From Fomes fomentarius (Eukaryota > Basidiomycota > Agaricomycetes > Polyporales > Polyporaceae), in contig JABYQN010000009.1 of the NCBI GenBank assembly GCA_022606135.1, forward strand, positions 1,761,001 through 1,825,000: a stretch of DNA of 64,000 nt. The letters run 5' to 3'. The position numbers were made by a program, and so were the translations under genes. The notes beneath the pieces were generated by a model. The model searched no databases. It worked only from the letters and a program-made list of their open reading frames with translations, and was not told the DNA's origin. Positions 11,516 through 23,657 of the stretch are shown one piece after another (position 1 is the first letter of the stretch; every line of letters starts with the position of its first letter).

Positions 11516-13348
11516 CTAGTCATAATCCTCCTCTTCCTCATCGATGGGCTCTTGAACTTTCTTCTTCCCTCGCGAGGACGCGGGCTTCGCCTTGGACGCA
11601 GGCTTCGCAGACGAGGATGGTTTGGCAGACGACGCGGGCTTAGCGCGCTTTGAAGGTGGCTTGGACGAACTCGCTCCCTTTGAGGCAGGCGCACGCTACG
11701 CCCAAGGCATCAATAACCGGAGCGGTCCTCAACAAGACACTCGCAGTCCACGCACCTTTCGCTTTTTGGACCCCTCGTCCGGCTCCTCTTCATCCTCTTC
11801 ATCTACCTCCTCCTCGTCCACAGCAGCAAGCTCGTCGCCAAAGTCTTCCCCATCAGACTCGTCCTCGTACTTGTTTTTCTTGGTAGCCTTCTTCGGGGCC
11901 GCCTTCGCCTTTGCAGGCGCAGCCTTGACTGCCTTGCGCCCCTTCTTCGGCTTCTCCTCATCGACGTCCATCTCGTCTTCATCTTCGTCCTTCTATAGCG
12001 GAGAGGGAGGGAGTAACCGTCATATATTAGACCACCAGACTCCCGCTGCGAAGCCCAGACAGAATATGAAGCAGGGCAATGCCGCCTCGCGCACCTTGGC
12101 CTTTGCGCGACCCCCACTCCGCTTGGGCTTCTCCTCCCCATTGTCAGCCTTCTTCTTACGCGGAGCTGCGGCCTTCTTCTTGCCAGTCTCGACGGCTTCG
12201 CCGGGACCCTTGTCGTCGTCGGGGATCTTGCCCTCGTCCCAGGCGCGCTGGACTTTCTCCTTCTCGCTGACCTGGAGATCGTCGAAACCCTCAATCTTTG
12301 AAGGTTCGTCGTAGGACGCTTTCACTCTCTCAATTAGCTTATCGTCGGCACAACCCCAATGACGGTAGTGGCTAAAGCGGGCAATCAGTAGGCAAACACA
12401 ACATAACAGGGAATCTATGTGTACGCACAAGCTCTTGTTGCCTCGGAAGTCAACCTCTTGACCAAGCCGGAAGAAGTCCTTGCCGATACTCTCTGTTAAT
12501 GCACGGTCAGGGACTAATACTTGAAGAAGTATGGTGCGAGGACCCATTGACTTACCTCCACATGCTAACATAGGAAAAGAACGACGCATATGAGGTCATT
12601 GGAACTACGGCGTAATTATACTGACGACCCACCCTTGCACTTGGACCGAGCCGACGATGCATACTCGAACTTGAAGACGCCCTTGCCGTCGTCCTCTTCG
12701 GCCTTTTTCTTCCCCCTCTTCTTGGGCTTGTCCTCCTCGTCTTCCTCCTCACCATCGCCCTTCTTCGCAGTCTCGGGCACATCTTCAGGCGCAACGCGGC
12801 CATCCTCCCAAGCCTTCTCGACGCGCTTCTGGTCCTCATCGTTGAGGTCATCGAAACCATCAAGCTCATCAGCTTCGTTGAAGTTGTTCTTCATATTGTT
12901 GATGATTCGCGTGGTGACGCATCCCCAATGGCGCCATTGGCTACGGAGAAGCAGTACGTCAGTGCACACTCATGCACACACGACCAATATGCATGTCATT
13001 TGTCGCATACACCCGGGCAGTGTCGGCGGGGAAGCGTAACCGAGCGACTCACAAGCTTGTTTTGCCCTGGAAGTCAATCAACGAACCAAAGCGCAACTCC
13101 CCTTTGCCGATAGGCGTGCCCTTGCATCTGCGGGAACGTGAGATTTAATAGACAATGGCAACCACCTGATGGAGACGTACGGTTTGGGACCTGTGACGCG
13201 AAGACGACGCGTGAAACGCGGTGAGGATGAGGATGGGGTTCAAGAGCCGGGAATAGCTGGATTTGCACTCACCTGTGCACTTTGCGCGACCGCTCGAGGC
13301 GTACTCGAGGCGGTACCCGGACTTTTTGCCACCCTCGTTGTCGGACAT
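11516..13348 (-). CDS. Protein with two PARP-type zinc fingers and no catalytic domain
   Basis: Nuclear DNA-binding protein by domain content. From ATG 13348 (MSDNEGGKKSGYRLEYASSG), the first zf-PARP domain reads through exons with AKC, then GTPIGKGELRFG, DFQGK and RHWGC. A second copy follows after an acidic/Lys-rich linker: FKFEYASSARSKC, SIGKDFFRLGQEVDF and RHWGC. Each is followed by a helix rich in D/E ending in W(E/D)(D/E)G. The C-terminal third is a tail alternating KKRGRK-type basic and acidic blocks. The last exon (11516-11695) adds repeats of KPSSSAKPAS and an EEEEDYD end. Introns at 11696-11755 and 11993-12094 are clear. No ADP-ribosyltransferase motif is present. zf-PARP domains bind DNA breaks in PARP1 and DNA ligase III, so a role in break recognition or chromatin is inferred. 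Confidence 0.85.
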
Positions 13349-14257
13349 ATTGCTAGCGAGCGAACGGAGGCGGGTGGGGGGAAAGGAAGTGGGGGGCGGA
13401 AATGGGAGAGTGTTGATGTTGGGAGACGTTAAATAGGAAGGCTTCAAAGTCCGCCTGAAAAGCGCTCCTGGTGTAAGCACCTGCTCACGGCTGGCCACCC
13501 GCCCGCGCACGGGCCTCCCTCTCCCACTCTTCTCCGGTTTTTGCCATTCATCGCATCGCCATCTCGCCATTCGCTCTCCCAGCCTCCAAATTTTCCCCAC
13601 AATACGCCTCACTTCGTCCAAAAATTCAGCAGCTGAACGCGCAGCGATCTTGGTTAGGGTTAGGGTTTATGAGCACTTTGCCCTACAACTTGTCTTGTGC
13701 TTTGAGTGTTGTCTCATTATTGTCATGAAAAGGAGCAGCCAGGGCCGATTTTTTGTTATCTGGGGCCCAATTGATAGCGGTCGTTATGTGGACGGCCAGA
13801 ATGAGTTGAATCGAAGACTTCCTGTCCGCCGGGTCCAGATTTGGCCAGGATATTTGTTGGCAATCGAACATCTCTCTGGCAAAAGTCGTGGACTCATAGA
13901 GACAGATCCCATTCGGTGCCATTATGAGTTCATTAGGCAACGTGTGCAGGTTTCCAGCTCACAAGGTGGTGACAGTGCAGTGACTCCCTCACTCAGCCTG
14001 AGCCTGTGCAGTCCGTCCGAGTTCGACAGCCAAGCGCCGTGGCTGCGAGCCAATGTGCGCGCTTGTGGGCGCGGTCTAGAAACTTGACTTTGGCCACTCA
14101 GTGACTCAATCTCTCCTTCTTCAGCCTGGTTCTCTTTTGTGACGCTATCCATTCCAGGTTGACTCCAACTATACCCCAATTGTTGTAATCTCTAGTTTTG
14201 AATCGCGCTCTGACGACACTCGGTGAACACTTCAACATCTACTACCAGGCCGCGCAG
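13349..14257. other. Intergenic with a short telomere-like motif
   Basis: Divergent promoter region between the zf-PARP gene (-) and HIR1 (+). It carries two and a half TTAGGG units at 13654-13668, annotated separately. No coding stretch is convincing. Confidence 0.55.
13654..13668 (+). repeat. Interstitial telomere-type repeat (TTAGGG x 2.5)
   Basis: TTAGGGTTAGGGTTT, the motif of most filamentous fungal telomeres, inside an intergenic region far from any visible end. It is short enough to be a promoter element (a telobox-like site) or chance. Confidence 0.55.
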
Positions 14258-17200
14258 ATGAGGTTCACCAAACCGTCATGGGTAACGCATAAAGGTATGT
14301 TTGTCGTTGGTCCACCCAGATGAATGCAAAGCAAACCGTTGCCCGCCCTAGACTCCGCCATGCGCGGGGACGAGAAGCGCGTCTCGATATTCTCCTGCCA
14401 TGTTCACCCGGACGGCTCGCGAATCGCAACAGGAGGACTGGACGCGAAAGTGCGCATATGGAGTACCAAACCGATTCTCAATCACGCCGCCGAGCTTGCA
14501 GGGCGACCTCCGAAGTCGTTGAGCACCCTTACCATGCACACGGGACCAGTACTAGTCGTGAGGTGGGCACATTCGGGCAGATGGCTTGCAAGCGGAAGCG
14601 ACGACGAAATTGTAATGATATGGGACCTGGATCCGTAAGCGCAAGTCTTGATGCTGGGAAGACTGTATGAACTGAAAAGTGGTGGTCGAATATGTAACCG
14701 AACGCAGGAATGCGAAGGGGAAGGTCTGGGGCTCGGACGAGGTCAACGTCGAGGGATGGAAGCCACTGAAGCGGCTTGTTGGGCACGAAAGTGGTACGTC
14801 TCCCGTGTTAGTGTGCGCACGAGCTGTCCGAGTTCACATCCTCGCACACTAGACGTCACGGATGTCGCGTGGTCACCCGGAGACAGATATCTGGCTTCAG
14901 TCGGCCTAGATTCAGCCGTATTGGTGTGGTGTGGGTTCACCCTCGGTGAGTGGCACCCACTTCTAGTCGCGCGTGCGCAAGTTCATCGCCATCACAGAAC
15001 GACTGCGCAAGATTGACCAGCACCAGGGGTTTGTGAAGGGTGTATGCTGGGATCCTGTCGGAGAGTTCCTCGCAACCGGCTCTGATGACAGGTCTGTTCG
15101 CATATGGCGGACGACAGATTGGGAACTTGAGGCGGAAGTCAAGAAGCCGTTCGACCACTCCCAGGAACGTTCTTCAGACGGCTCAGGTAGGTTTGTCATC
15201 TGCAACCCCACGTCGTATCCTCATGGTCCACAGCTGGTCACCGGATGGCGCGCACATCACTGCCTCGAACGCGACGAACAACGAGGGTTATGTCTTCATC
15301 GCAGCTGTGATCGCGCGGAATTCATGGACGTCGGAGATCAGCTTGGTGGGGCACGAGAATACTGTAGAAGTCGCTGTACGTCAGGATGTTCTATTACCAC
15401 TCGTATATACTGAAGCAATTAATATAGGCATACAACCCCCACATCTTCCTGCGTGACCCCTCACAGCCTGTCACTGCACACAACATCTGTTCAGTTGTTG
15501 CGCTTGGTGCCGATGACAGGGCCGTCTCGGTTTGGCAGACCAAGGCCCCAAGGCCCCTCGTAGTCGCCAAGGATGTCTTTGAGAGGCAAATCATGGACTT
15601 GAGCTGGTGAGCTACCCACGTTCGTTGTCATTCGCTGGTCTTACATGTGACTCAGGTCGACGGACGGCCTTACGCTGTACGCAGTCTCGTCAGATGGCAC
15701 CATGGCCGTGTTCAGTTTCGACTCTGCAGAGATGGAAGGGATCGCGCCCCAGTCCGCCCAAGAGCAATACCTGAAGCGCTTCGGCTTCGCAATGCCCCCC
15801 CTCCCAGACGGTTACTCCCACCAACACGCCGCTACACAATCAAAGCCACAACAGGCAAACCATATCACGCCTCCGCCTTCTCCCCGCGCACAGTCGCAGG
15901 ACTTCGGGAGTGCAGCGAATGCCGCGGCCGGAGGCGAGCAGGTGCACACGCTTGTGGCGAAGCGCAAGCCGAAGAAGCGTATACAGCCTACGTTCGGCGG
16001 GAGTATCGTGAATTCGATACCCTCGTCATCTGTGAACGGTATCAACTCGATACCGTCGTCGAGGCCGCCTGCGTCGTCCACTGTGCGTGGGTACCAAGAC
16101 ATACCGATGTCATCGACCATCCCGATCTCCGTCCCCTCAACCTCCGCACTGCCGCTGTCGATCTCGCAGCCGTTCGGGTCCAGTTCGAGCGCGTTCGGCC
16201 TGGGCCTAAACACCGGCGAAGACTTCTCGATGGAAGTCGACGGCGAGGTGCGCATTAGCTCGCTGGACTCCGCGTCACACAGCGGCAAGGGCAAGCGGAG
16301 GGCGGGCGAGGACTTTGACGACCGCATGACGGGTAAGCCGCGGACGCTTGGAGGTGACCGGGTCAGGGAAACTGTTCCTGTGCGGCCTATCGCGAATCGC
16401 CCGCCGCCTCCGACTTTGGTGGGCGGTGCTGGGTTGTTTGCGGAGGGATTCGGTCTGGCGGGCAGACTGGAGCCGCCGCCAGTCGTCACGTATTTGAAGG
16501 CGACGGTGGAGGGGAGCGAGGATTTGTTTGAGGGGAGGAACTCTGAGAGCGATGGTACGTGTGACGTGACTGCATGTGTGTGCGTGAGGCAAGTGCTGAC
16601 TAGTGATGTGGGGTGTGTGCAGAACCGAATGAGGTGTTGTATGTTAGTGGGAAGCAGACGCAGTGGTTGGATTACCTGCCTTCGCCGATTGTTGCGCTCA
16701 CTGCGACGTCTTCCTTCTGCGCGGTTGGGATGCAAGACGGCACACTTACTGTGTACTCGCATACAGGTCGAAGGTGAGGGACGTCTGGATGTCGTGGAGG
16801 TTACAATGCTGAATTCTCCTTCCAGATTGATGCCGGCGTTGAGTATAGGATCGCAATGTTACGCCCTCGCCAGCGCAAGGAATATGCTCATGCTCCTGAC
16901 CGTGTCTGGGCAACTATATGTATGGTCAGTGAATTGTTTTGTGTATGCGCTGTCTCGCTCTTACAAGGACATACAGGGATGTCAAAAAGCAGGCTGCGAG
17001 GTTCCCTCCCACATCCGTTGCGCCCATCATGGGATCCTCCCCCAACCTGACCATCTTCTCTGCTGTAGTGCGACCAAACGGCGCTCCAGTCATCCAACTC
17101 TCAGACGGCGTCGCACACTCGTACGACGCCTCCCTCTGCGTATGGACGAAGCTTAGCGAGCCCTGGTGGGCCGAGGGCTCGGACGCGTGGCAAGGGCGGC

Positions 17201-17772
17201 AGCGGTCGAACAACCAGTCCGCCCGCGGACCAGTCACGGTGCTCGAGGGCGCGATCAGCGAGCGGTTGTCGCTCGACGACGGGCGGGCGGAGAAGGTCCG
17301 GCCGGCGTGGTGGAACACCGCGCTCACCCTAGGCCACCTCGAGAGCAAGCTGCACGCGGCGAAGGCGCTGGAGAGCCCCCAGGAGTACAAACAAGCGCTG
17401 CTGCTGTATGCGAAGCGGATCGCGGACGAGGGTTTCAGAGGAAAGGCGGAGGAGCTTGTGAAGGAGATGTTTGGGCCGGTGTATTGGTGCGTTGACGATG
17501 CTTTTGGTTATGCTTGCGATGAAGATGAGGAGCCTGATGAGATCTGCGATGATGGTAGGCGGCCTGGTCGCGATGACGCGTGGACTCCGACGGTGGCTGG
17601 GTTGCCGAAGAGGGATCTGTTGAAGGAGGTTCTGAACATATTTGGTACGTGTTACATGCTCAATTTACCGAGTGCAATTGATTGACTAGCCCCTACAGTA
17701 CGAAGCAAGACATTGGCGAAGCTTGGGCAGGATTGGCAGGATATCCTGAAGAGGTCGCAGACAGAGGACTAA
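14258..17772 (+). CDS. HIR1: Histone chaperone HIR1/HIRA subunit
   Basis: WD40 subunit of the HIR complex, which deposits histone H3-H4 outside S phase and represses histone genes. Exon 1 (14258-14294) begins [12 protein letters not shown], the hallmark start of Hir1/HIRA. Exon 2 from 14352 gives [13 protein letters not shown], then successive WD repeats ([18 protein letters not shown], [57 protein letters not shown]) that should fold as the N-terminal propeller. A low-complexity Ser/Pro linker follows, then the conserved C-terminal Hir domain ([47 protein letters not shown]). The stop is at 17770-17772 after LKRSQTED. Introns are all short. Length and order match the family; no break was found. 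Identity is secure. Confidence 0.93.
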
Positions 17773-18069
17773 GAGGACTGAGAGGACACTGGCGAGGGTG
17801 TTAAACGCGTTACTTGCGTCAGCTGTCTGCTCTATGGCATTTATTTGCACCTAATGTTATTATTTTTGAATCGACGCAAACTGGAGAACCTGGGGGAACT
17901 TCATGGTTTGAAAAATGGTCACGCATAGTTGCCTTTTCTATTCCTTAGTGCATTGTGTGACGCTCGGGCGCTTGTCCCTACCGCTGGCCGTCACTGTTCT
18001 CCCGCCTCGGATGCACTACGCGCACCTCCTTGTCCTTTGCTATCGCTCGACCTAGACTTGTCATGTAGC

Positions 18070-18660
18070 ATGAAGCTTCACGCATCTCTATGGTGAGTCA
18101 AGCGTAGCCCTACAATGTAGCAATACGTTGATCAGTCCATCGTAGGCTCTGCGTTGCACATTTGACTTGCGCACAGGTTATCACCGAATGGACCAACGCT
18201 AGTAATGCAAGTAATGCCACAACCCTCGTATGTGTGCCGTTTGGCACCTGTGAGCCATGCCCAGAGGATGCTGTACGTCTCATTCTCCTCTACTGACGCT
18301 ACGAAGTCCCAACACGAGTCGTAGCTCCATCAACCATTCTGCCAGCCCTTTGGCAACCGCCGCCTCATGCACTGTGTCCCCGCATCCGATTTTAGCTCGT
18401 CGCAAGCCACTGTGCCACACGTACACGATCCGGACGAAGCTCCGAAGGGCGAGACTCCCGCATGGGAGTCGTGCGGACGGATCGTGGAGAAGGAGCGCGC
18501 CGACTTCTACGAGTTCTTCGCATGCAACCTTTTCATCGCCATTCTCGCCATCACGGTATTGTTTGCACGGACGAAACGACTACAGGCAATCCAGGCGCGC
18601 CAGCTCGCTGCGAGGATAGGCCTCGTGAGGAGCGTTCCTGGAGGATGGTCCAATGGTTGA
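18070..18660 (+). CDS. Small type I membrane protein resembling JTB
   Basis: Three exons (18070-18092, 18146-18272, 18325-18660) give a 161-residue protein. It starts with a signal peptide (MKLHASLWLCVAHLTCAQ). A short lumenal part follows, with NASNASNAT glycosylation sequons and a Cys cluster (CVPFGTCEPCPED, then FCQPFGNRRLMHC). After ESCGRIVEKERADFYEFF comes one membrane helix (LFIAILAITVLFA) and a basic cytosolic tail (RTKRLQAIQARQLAARIG). The order and spacing (C-x2-C cluster, C...G...C, an E-S-C then E-R...F-x-x-F entry into the helix, charged helical tail) recall the animal JTB family. This is a resemblance by eye, not a database match. Both introns are standard, and the second acceptor (18324) is the only one that avoids an early stop. 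Confidence 0.7.
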
Positions 18661-19115
18661 CCGCGAGGTTGGATGTTCACATATACCACACTGGTGAGTC
18701 TCGCACACACTTCCTTCAGGGTGTATTGTCTCCGACACGTCTCTATAGCATTGTACCTATAGTTGCTAGAGTCGTACACTACAGCATTGCAATTGCTATC
18801 CCGCTATCCCGCGTATCCCCACGACTGTATGTGCCCTACTAGAGCGTGTGCCAACCCTTGTGAAGATGGCGCAAGCTTTGTCCGCCACGGGACCTTTCAA
18901 TAGGTCGCGCATCGCGAGCGAGCTACCTTTCCCGGGTCACATGGACAGCGCAAAGCTCTCGATGCACCGTATCCTACTTGATGCTCTCATGAGACTTCAC
19001 TATTCATGTGAACCAATATATATAGGGCGCAGGATCCCAAGCACATGCCTCTTTTATAAACACTGTTGGTTGACTTGAGGTGTTCGAAACTCACTAGGGC
19101 CCTCGTACGATTACA
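18661..19115. other. Intergenic, promoter of the barwin-like gene
   Basis: Holds the 3' flank of the JTB-like gene and, near its right end, a CCAAT plus TATA pair. Confidence 0.55.
19013..19025 (+). promoter_or_regulatory. CCAAT/TATA promoter of the barwin-like gene
   Basis: CCAAT (19013-19017) runs straight into TATATATAG (ending 19025), 91 bp upstream of the ATG at 19116. The spacing suits a TATA-driven, regulated secreted-protein gene. Confidence 0.55.
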
Positions 19116-20099
19116 ATGCGCCTTCTCCTCGCGGTCGGCCTTGCCTTCCTCATCGTCGCGGAAATTGAGATAGTCGAGGCAGTATCTGGGGTGACCACGT
19201 TCAATGACGTGTGTATCCGTCCGTCGCAGCCATTTTTTGCCATGCTGACCAGTGTTACCCCAGTTCGGCACGCAGAGCAACGTCGCTTGTTCAGGTAGGG
19301 ACATCATGCATCAGCGCTCGTGTCTGCAGTGCTTAGGCCTGACTGATTGTGATTCCAGGCTTTGCGCCAACCAACAGCCAGGGCAATGGCATATTCGGGG
19401 CTGCGATGAGCGACCTTTCGCCCCTCTGGGTCGGCGCGAGGTGCCAGGGCACGATGGATGCGAGCAAGTGCAATGGTCAGGGCTCCTGCATTAACTGTGT
19501 TGGACGTGAGGATCGAGTCTTTGTCCAAAGTCTTCTGCTTGGTCTCACATCGTGTCGAAACTACTGCAGCGGCTTGCCCAGACGAGCAGGTCTGCGGACG
19601 GGTACGATTTTGTGGCCGACTGTGTGAGGTGATACTCACCTTGTTTCGTTCTCAGTGTTTCAACGTCAAATGCACGGGCTCGCTCGACGGCGAGGTGGTC
19701 GGATCGTGCTCGAACCGCACAATCAAGGTGAAGATTGTTGACGCGTGAGTTCATGGTCTCTCGTCCGTCCATTTCGCATGCAAAATGGAGGGTTCTTCAG
19801 ATGCCCGGCCACGCACCCAGCGAACTACTGCAAGATCCCGCAATTCGGTGGCGTTAGTCCTCCCCCAGTCATCCGCATTCACTTCCAAAGCTGACAATGT
19901 GTGGGCGATACTACAGAATATCCGCCCGCAGGAAGCTTGTGAGGCTGTTGGCGTCAACGCGCTCGATATTGCAACCACCGCTCGCAGCGCGTTATCCACT
20001 TTCGTAAGCACTCATCTGTGCTAGTAGTGACGATGTCTGACCCAAGTTGTCTTATAGCAAGGAAATCTGAACATTGACATCGAGCCGACGACCTGTTGA
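19116..20099 (+). CDS. Secreted barwin-like (double-psi beta-barrel) protein
   Basis: Extracellular protein of the barwin/expansin/GH45-like group. It starts with a signal peptide (MRLLLAVGLAFLIVAEIEIVEA). Cys-rich blocks follow across several short introns: GNGIFGAAMSDLSPLW, CNGQGSCINC, CFNVKCTG and the barrel strand KVKIVDACPATHPANYCK. A CEAVGVNALDIATTA segment and a last exon ending IDIEPTTC (stop 20097-20099) finish it. The NxFG..C(G)A..SD and VxxVDxCP patterns mark the fold. Members act on or bind plant and fungal cell-wall polysaccharides. Whether this one is an enzyme cannot be told here, since the GH45 catalytic Asp pair was not placed. It sits beside a P450 and another secreted protein, but there is no evidence for a joint pathway. 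Confidence 0.75.
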
Positions 20100-20377
20100 T
20101 GTGCTCTCGCACGGAGGACGAATTAACAGGGATGATGTTTTCATCCATTATCACTTCATAGCCTTGGCATGATGTATTCACTCGAGTCTATTGGAACATA
20201 AGCACGCTGTCTCTACAAACATCAGTTGCAGCGCTCAGAAGAACATCTAAGAACCTCCTAGGAGTACGCTTACGACCACTCTCGCCCAGCGGTGCGCTCA
20301 AACTGCGCTCGCGGCTTCTTGGGCGCAATCCGACGGCCACTTGGAGATGAATTCCGAGTCTGTTCTTCCTCACTACC

Positions 20378-22304
20378 ATGACTCTGGAGCTAATGTCCGC
20401 ACTGAGCCTGAGGGCTTCCGCTGTACTGGCTATCGTTGTCAGTACGGTGATCGTTGTGCTGAAACGTCTTGTTTTCCACCCGTTGGCTCGCTTCCCTGGA
20501 CCAAAGGTGGCAGCGGTCACATGGTGGTACATGACATACTACGAGGTGTTCATGGATGGTGCCTTCGTGGAAAATCTGGAGGAGCTTCACGAGCGATACG
20601 GTACGACCATTCTTACTCAGCGCTGTGTTGCATTCCCTCACTGTTACCGTGTACTAGGCCCTGTCGTCAGAATAAGTCCTGACCAGGTGCGTAACGTATG
20701 ATGTGCGAGTCTCTCACAGGTCTGATGATTCCTCAGTTGCACTTCAACACCCTTGCTGCATATGACGATATCTACCTGCATGGGCACAAGTTCACCAAGG
20801 ATCCGAGAACATATCTCAAGATCAACCAGAGCGACTCCTCATTATGCATCATTGACTTGCGTGAGATCAAGATACGGAGAGACATCCTCGGTCCGCTCTT
20901 CTCGCGTCGCGCCATCATGCAGCTCGAGCATGTTGTGCTGTCCAAGGTACGGCACGAGCTTTGCTGCCCTATTTCACACCTTGATCAGCTCTACTCGATA
21001 CCGTGCAGGTCAGCAGGCTCCTGGAGCAACTAGGGCATTACGCGGCTGCGGGGAAGCCAGCGAACATCCGCCGCGCATGCAGGTCCGCCGCTCTCGAGCT
21101 CATCATTGCATACTGCTTCGCCTCGCACGAGGATTTCGTCACTGCGCCCGACTTCTCGCACCAGTTCGTCGTCGAATCCGAGATGACATTCCCGCTCTTC
21201 CACCACTTTGTCCACTTCCCGTGGATGACGCCCCTCCTCGTGCTCAAGACCCTCGTGGCCTCATGGCTGAAGTCTGGTGAAGGAGTGCTGTATGGATCGT
21301 ACGGCCGTTTGAAGAGCAAGATTCACCATCTCAGGGAGCATCCCGAGCTTGTGGAGCACGAGGAACACGAGACGGTATTCCACCATTTGCTGACGCCGCA
21401 CCCGGACAAGGGACAGACAGACATCCCGTCAGAGAAGGTGCTCTGGGAGGAAGCGATCAATCTGATCGCTGCAGGGAGCGAGACGGTCGCGACCATTCTC
21501 AATGTCGGCGTGTTCCACGTTCTCCATAATCCTGCGATACACAGGAAGCTTGTGCAGGAGCTCAAGAATGCATGGCCGGAGCTTGAGACGACGATGCACT
21601 ACGAGACACTAGAGAAATTGCCATACCTGGTGTGTGTCCGCTGTCCATGGTCCTAGGTCTGTTGCCTCAACGCAGCTGTTTGTAGACCGCTGTGATCAAG
21701 GAGTCTCTTCGCATCGCACATGGGGTCTTGCACCCCCTACCACGTGTCGTCAGTCCGACCGACACGACTATAGCAGGTTTCCCCGTCCCTATGGGGGTGC
21801 GTCAGCGAGGTCGCGACTCTTCGTGAAAGTGCTCATGTGTTCTGATGGCAGTCTGTCGTGTCTATGGGCGCGACGTTCGTCCACCGAAACCCTACTATCT
21901 ACCCACGACCTCGCGAATTCATCCCCGACCGTTGGCTTGAAGAAGGGAAAGGGTACCTTGACCAGTACCTGGTCTCTTTTTCAAAGGGTCCGCGGACCTG
22001 TCTTGGAATCAAGTATGTATTACCCGTATGCGCTGTCTAACATGAACGCTGGCACTCATCAAGCCTATTTCTTACCACGGCCCTAGCCTCGCATGGTGTG
22101 AGCTATACCTCTTCTTCGGATACCTGTTCCGCAAAATGGAGATGGAGTTACACGATACAACGTACGTTCACCTCGAAGTCGGCGCTGACAAAGGTTTTGA
22201 ATTTTCCGTTATGTAGCATCGAGGATATGGCCTACCGCTGCCATCTCACTCCGACGTTCAGGGGGAAAATGCTTCATTGCATGGTGAAGGTTCGGGAGGA
22301 CTGA
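20378..22304 (+). CDS. Cytochrome P450 monooxygenase
   Basis: ER-anchored heme monooxygenase. It has an N-terminal membrane helix (ASAVLAIVVSTVIVVL), then HPLARFPGPK, the usual Pro-rich hinge. Later exons give the I-helix oxygen-binding AGSETVA, the K-helix ExxR (KESLR), the PERF-region PREFIPDRW, and the heme-binding loop FSKGPRTCLG with its Cys thiolate ligand. The stop follows MVKVRED at 22304. At least six short introns are needed, one of them right after the heme motif. All catalytic motifs are present, so the gene looks functional. The pattern fits the large fungal families of broad oxidation and detoxification P450s. Family number and substrate cannot be assigned by eye. Confidence 0.9.
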
Positions 22305-22580
22305 ATCCGCACGTCTGGTGTTTTGATATTCCGTATAGGGGCCCGTGGCCAACAGGTACTTCGCTGTCTGAACGCACGCGTTGGACCGCATATCACTCTC
22401 ATGGCGGATCCACAACGGAGCGCCGTATTCCAGATTGTGTCGTCTCCAAAAGGAAATGTCTATAAATACAAGTCCATCGTACTAGCGAGGCGTGCAGGAA
22501 GGGTATAGCAATGTCTATGCTACAATGAGGTATGTCGCTACAAGGAACGTCCTGAAAGAGAACCGTGAAAGGAGACATGT

Positions 22581-23657
22581 CTAGTAACCAGCACCATACC
22601 CTGCGTCGGTAGCAGCAGTGGCAGAGGCAGCGGCCGCTGTAGTGGGCTGGGCGAGCCCGCTCAGGAGAGTTATAGTCAGAGGGGGGCCGACAACGATCGC
22701 TGGCAAGCTACTGCTCGGCGAGGAAGCGATCCCAACCTGGTTGTTTGACAAGCTTGAGACGCTGCTCGCTGAGGCGATGGAGGTGATGCTGGCGGCGGAT
22801 GGAGCAGAACCGTGGATGGTGGTAATGTAGACACCCGACACGGTCGCGATGCTGGAAAGGAAGCTCGAGGCCGCTGAGGGGTCGAGGGTGAAGGTCTCCG
22901 AAGGGAGAGTCGCAGTGGGTATGACGGTGACGGTGACAGTGACCTTCGAGTCCTCGTCCTTATCGGAGGATGTCGCGGAAGGACGCGATACTGACTCGGA
23001 GATGGTGGAGGTCGCGGAGTGAGAAGACTTGCGCGAACGAGTGGAGTTGTCGCTCGCAGTCGCGGAGATGGATACCGTCACAGAGGAGGATGAGTTATCC
23101 TTGTCATCATCGTCGTTATCGTTGGTGTCATCACTCTCGTCATCTCCGTCGCAGTCCATAGGAAGGTCAACGGAGTTCTTTGTGCTGTTGGAAGCGATTC
23201 CGCCGGTGGCACCAGACGCGTTTATCACGGAGAGCGCGGTAGCATTGGACGTGCAAGAGATGATCTACGAGTATATGAGCAATAGACGAGTAGTAGTATG
23301 CCATAATCTTGCTTACAGTTCCTTGTTCCCGCACCGACGGTAGTGCAAAGCAGGAAAGCGTCTTGGGACAGGCATCCAACTGCCAAGTAGCATTGGCGCA
23401 GTGAGCGATGGAGTCCTTGATACAGGCCATCTGTCCGTCTGTCCAGGTCCAGGTCATTTCTCCGCAAGAGAGCATCGGTAGGTATGGGGCTCACCATCAC
23501 AGGCATCAGAGGCCTTCAGCGTTTGAAATTCTGCATTCAGAGCTTGCGCGTCCTTGCCGTTCTGGAGGAACACGTCCGCATCGAGCGAACCAGCCGGAGC
23601 ACAGCGCGAGATCTGGCCCAGAAGGAGGGCAACAAGAGTAGCGAAAAAAGCGCGCAT
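22581..23657 (-). CDS. Secreted CBM19-like chitin-binding protein with Ser/Thr-rich tail
   Basis: Starts at 23657 with a signal peptide (MRAFFATLVALLLGQISRCAPAG). A module of about 90 residues follows: FLQNGKDAQALNAEFQTL, ACIKDSIAHCANATWQLDAC, TLSCFALPSVREQGT and ISCTSNATA, resembling the basidiomycete carbohydrate-binding family 19 pattern. The remainder (about 22581-23180) is a long Ser/Thr/Val/Ala-rich region with an Asp-rich patch (DDESDDTNDNDDDDKD). It is probably heavily O-glycosylated and extended, and ends in a hydrophobic, Ala-rich stretch (TITLLSGLAQP) that could be a weak anchor or GPI signal. CBM19 modules bind chitin, so a cell-wall surface role is inferred. Three exons. Module assignment is from memory of the pattern. 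Confidence 0.72.
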
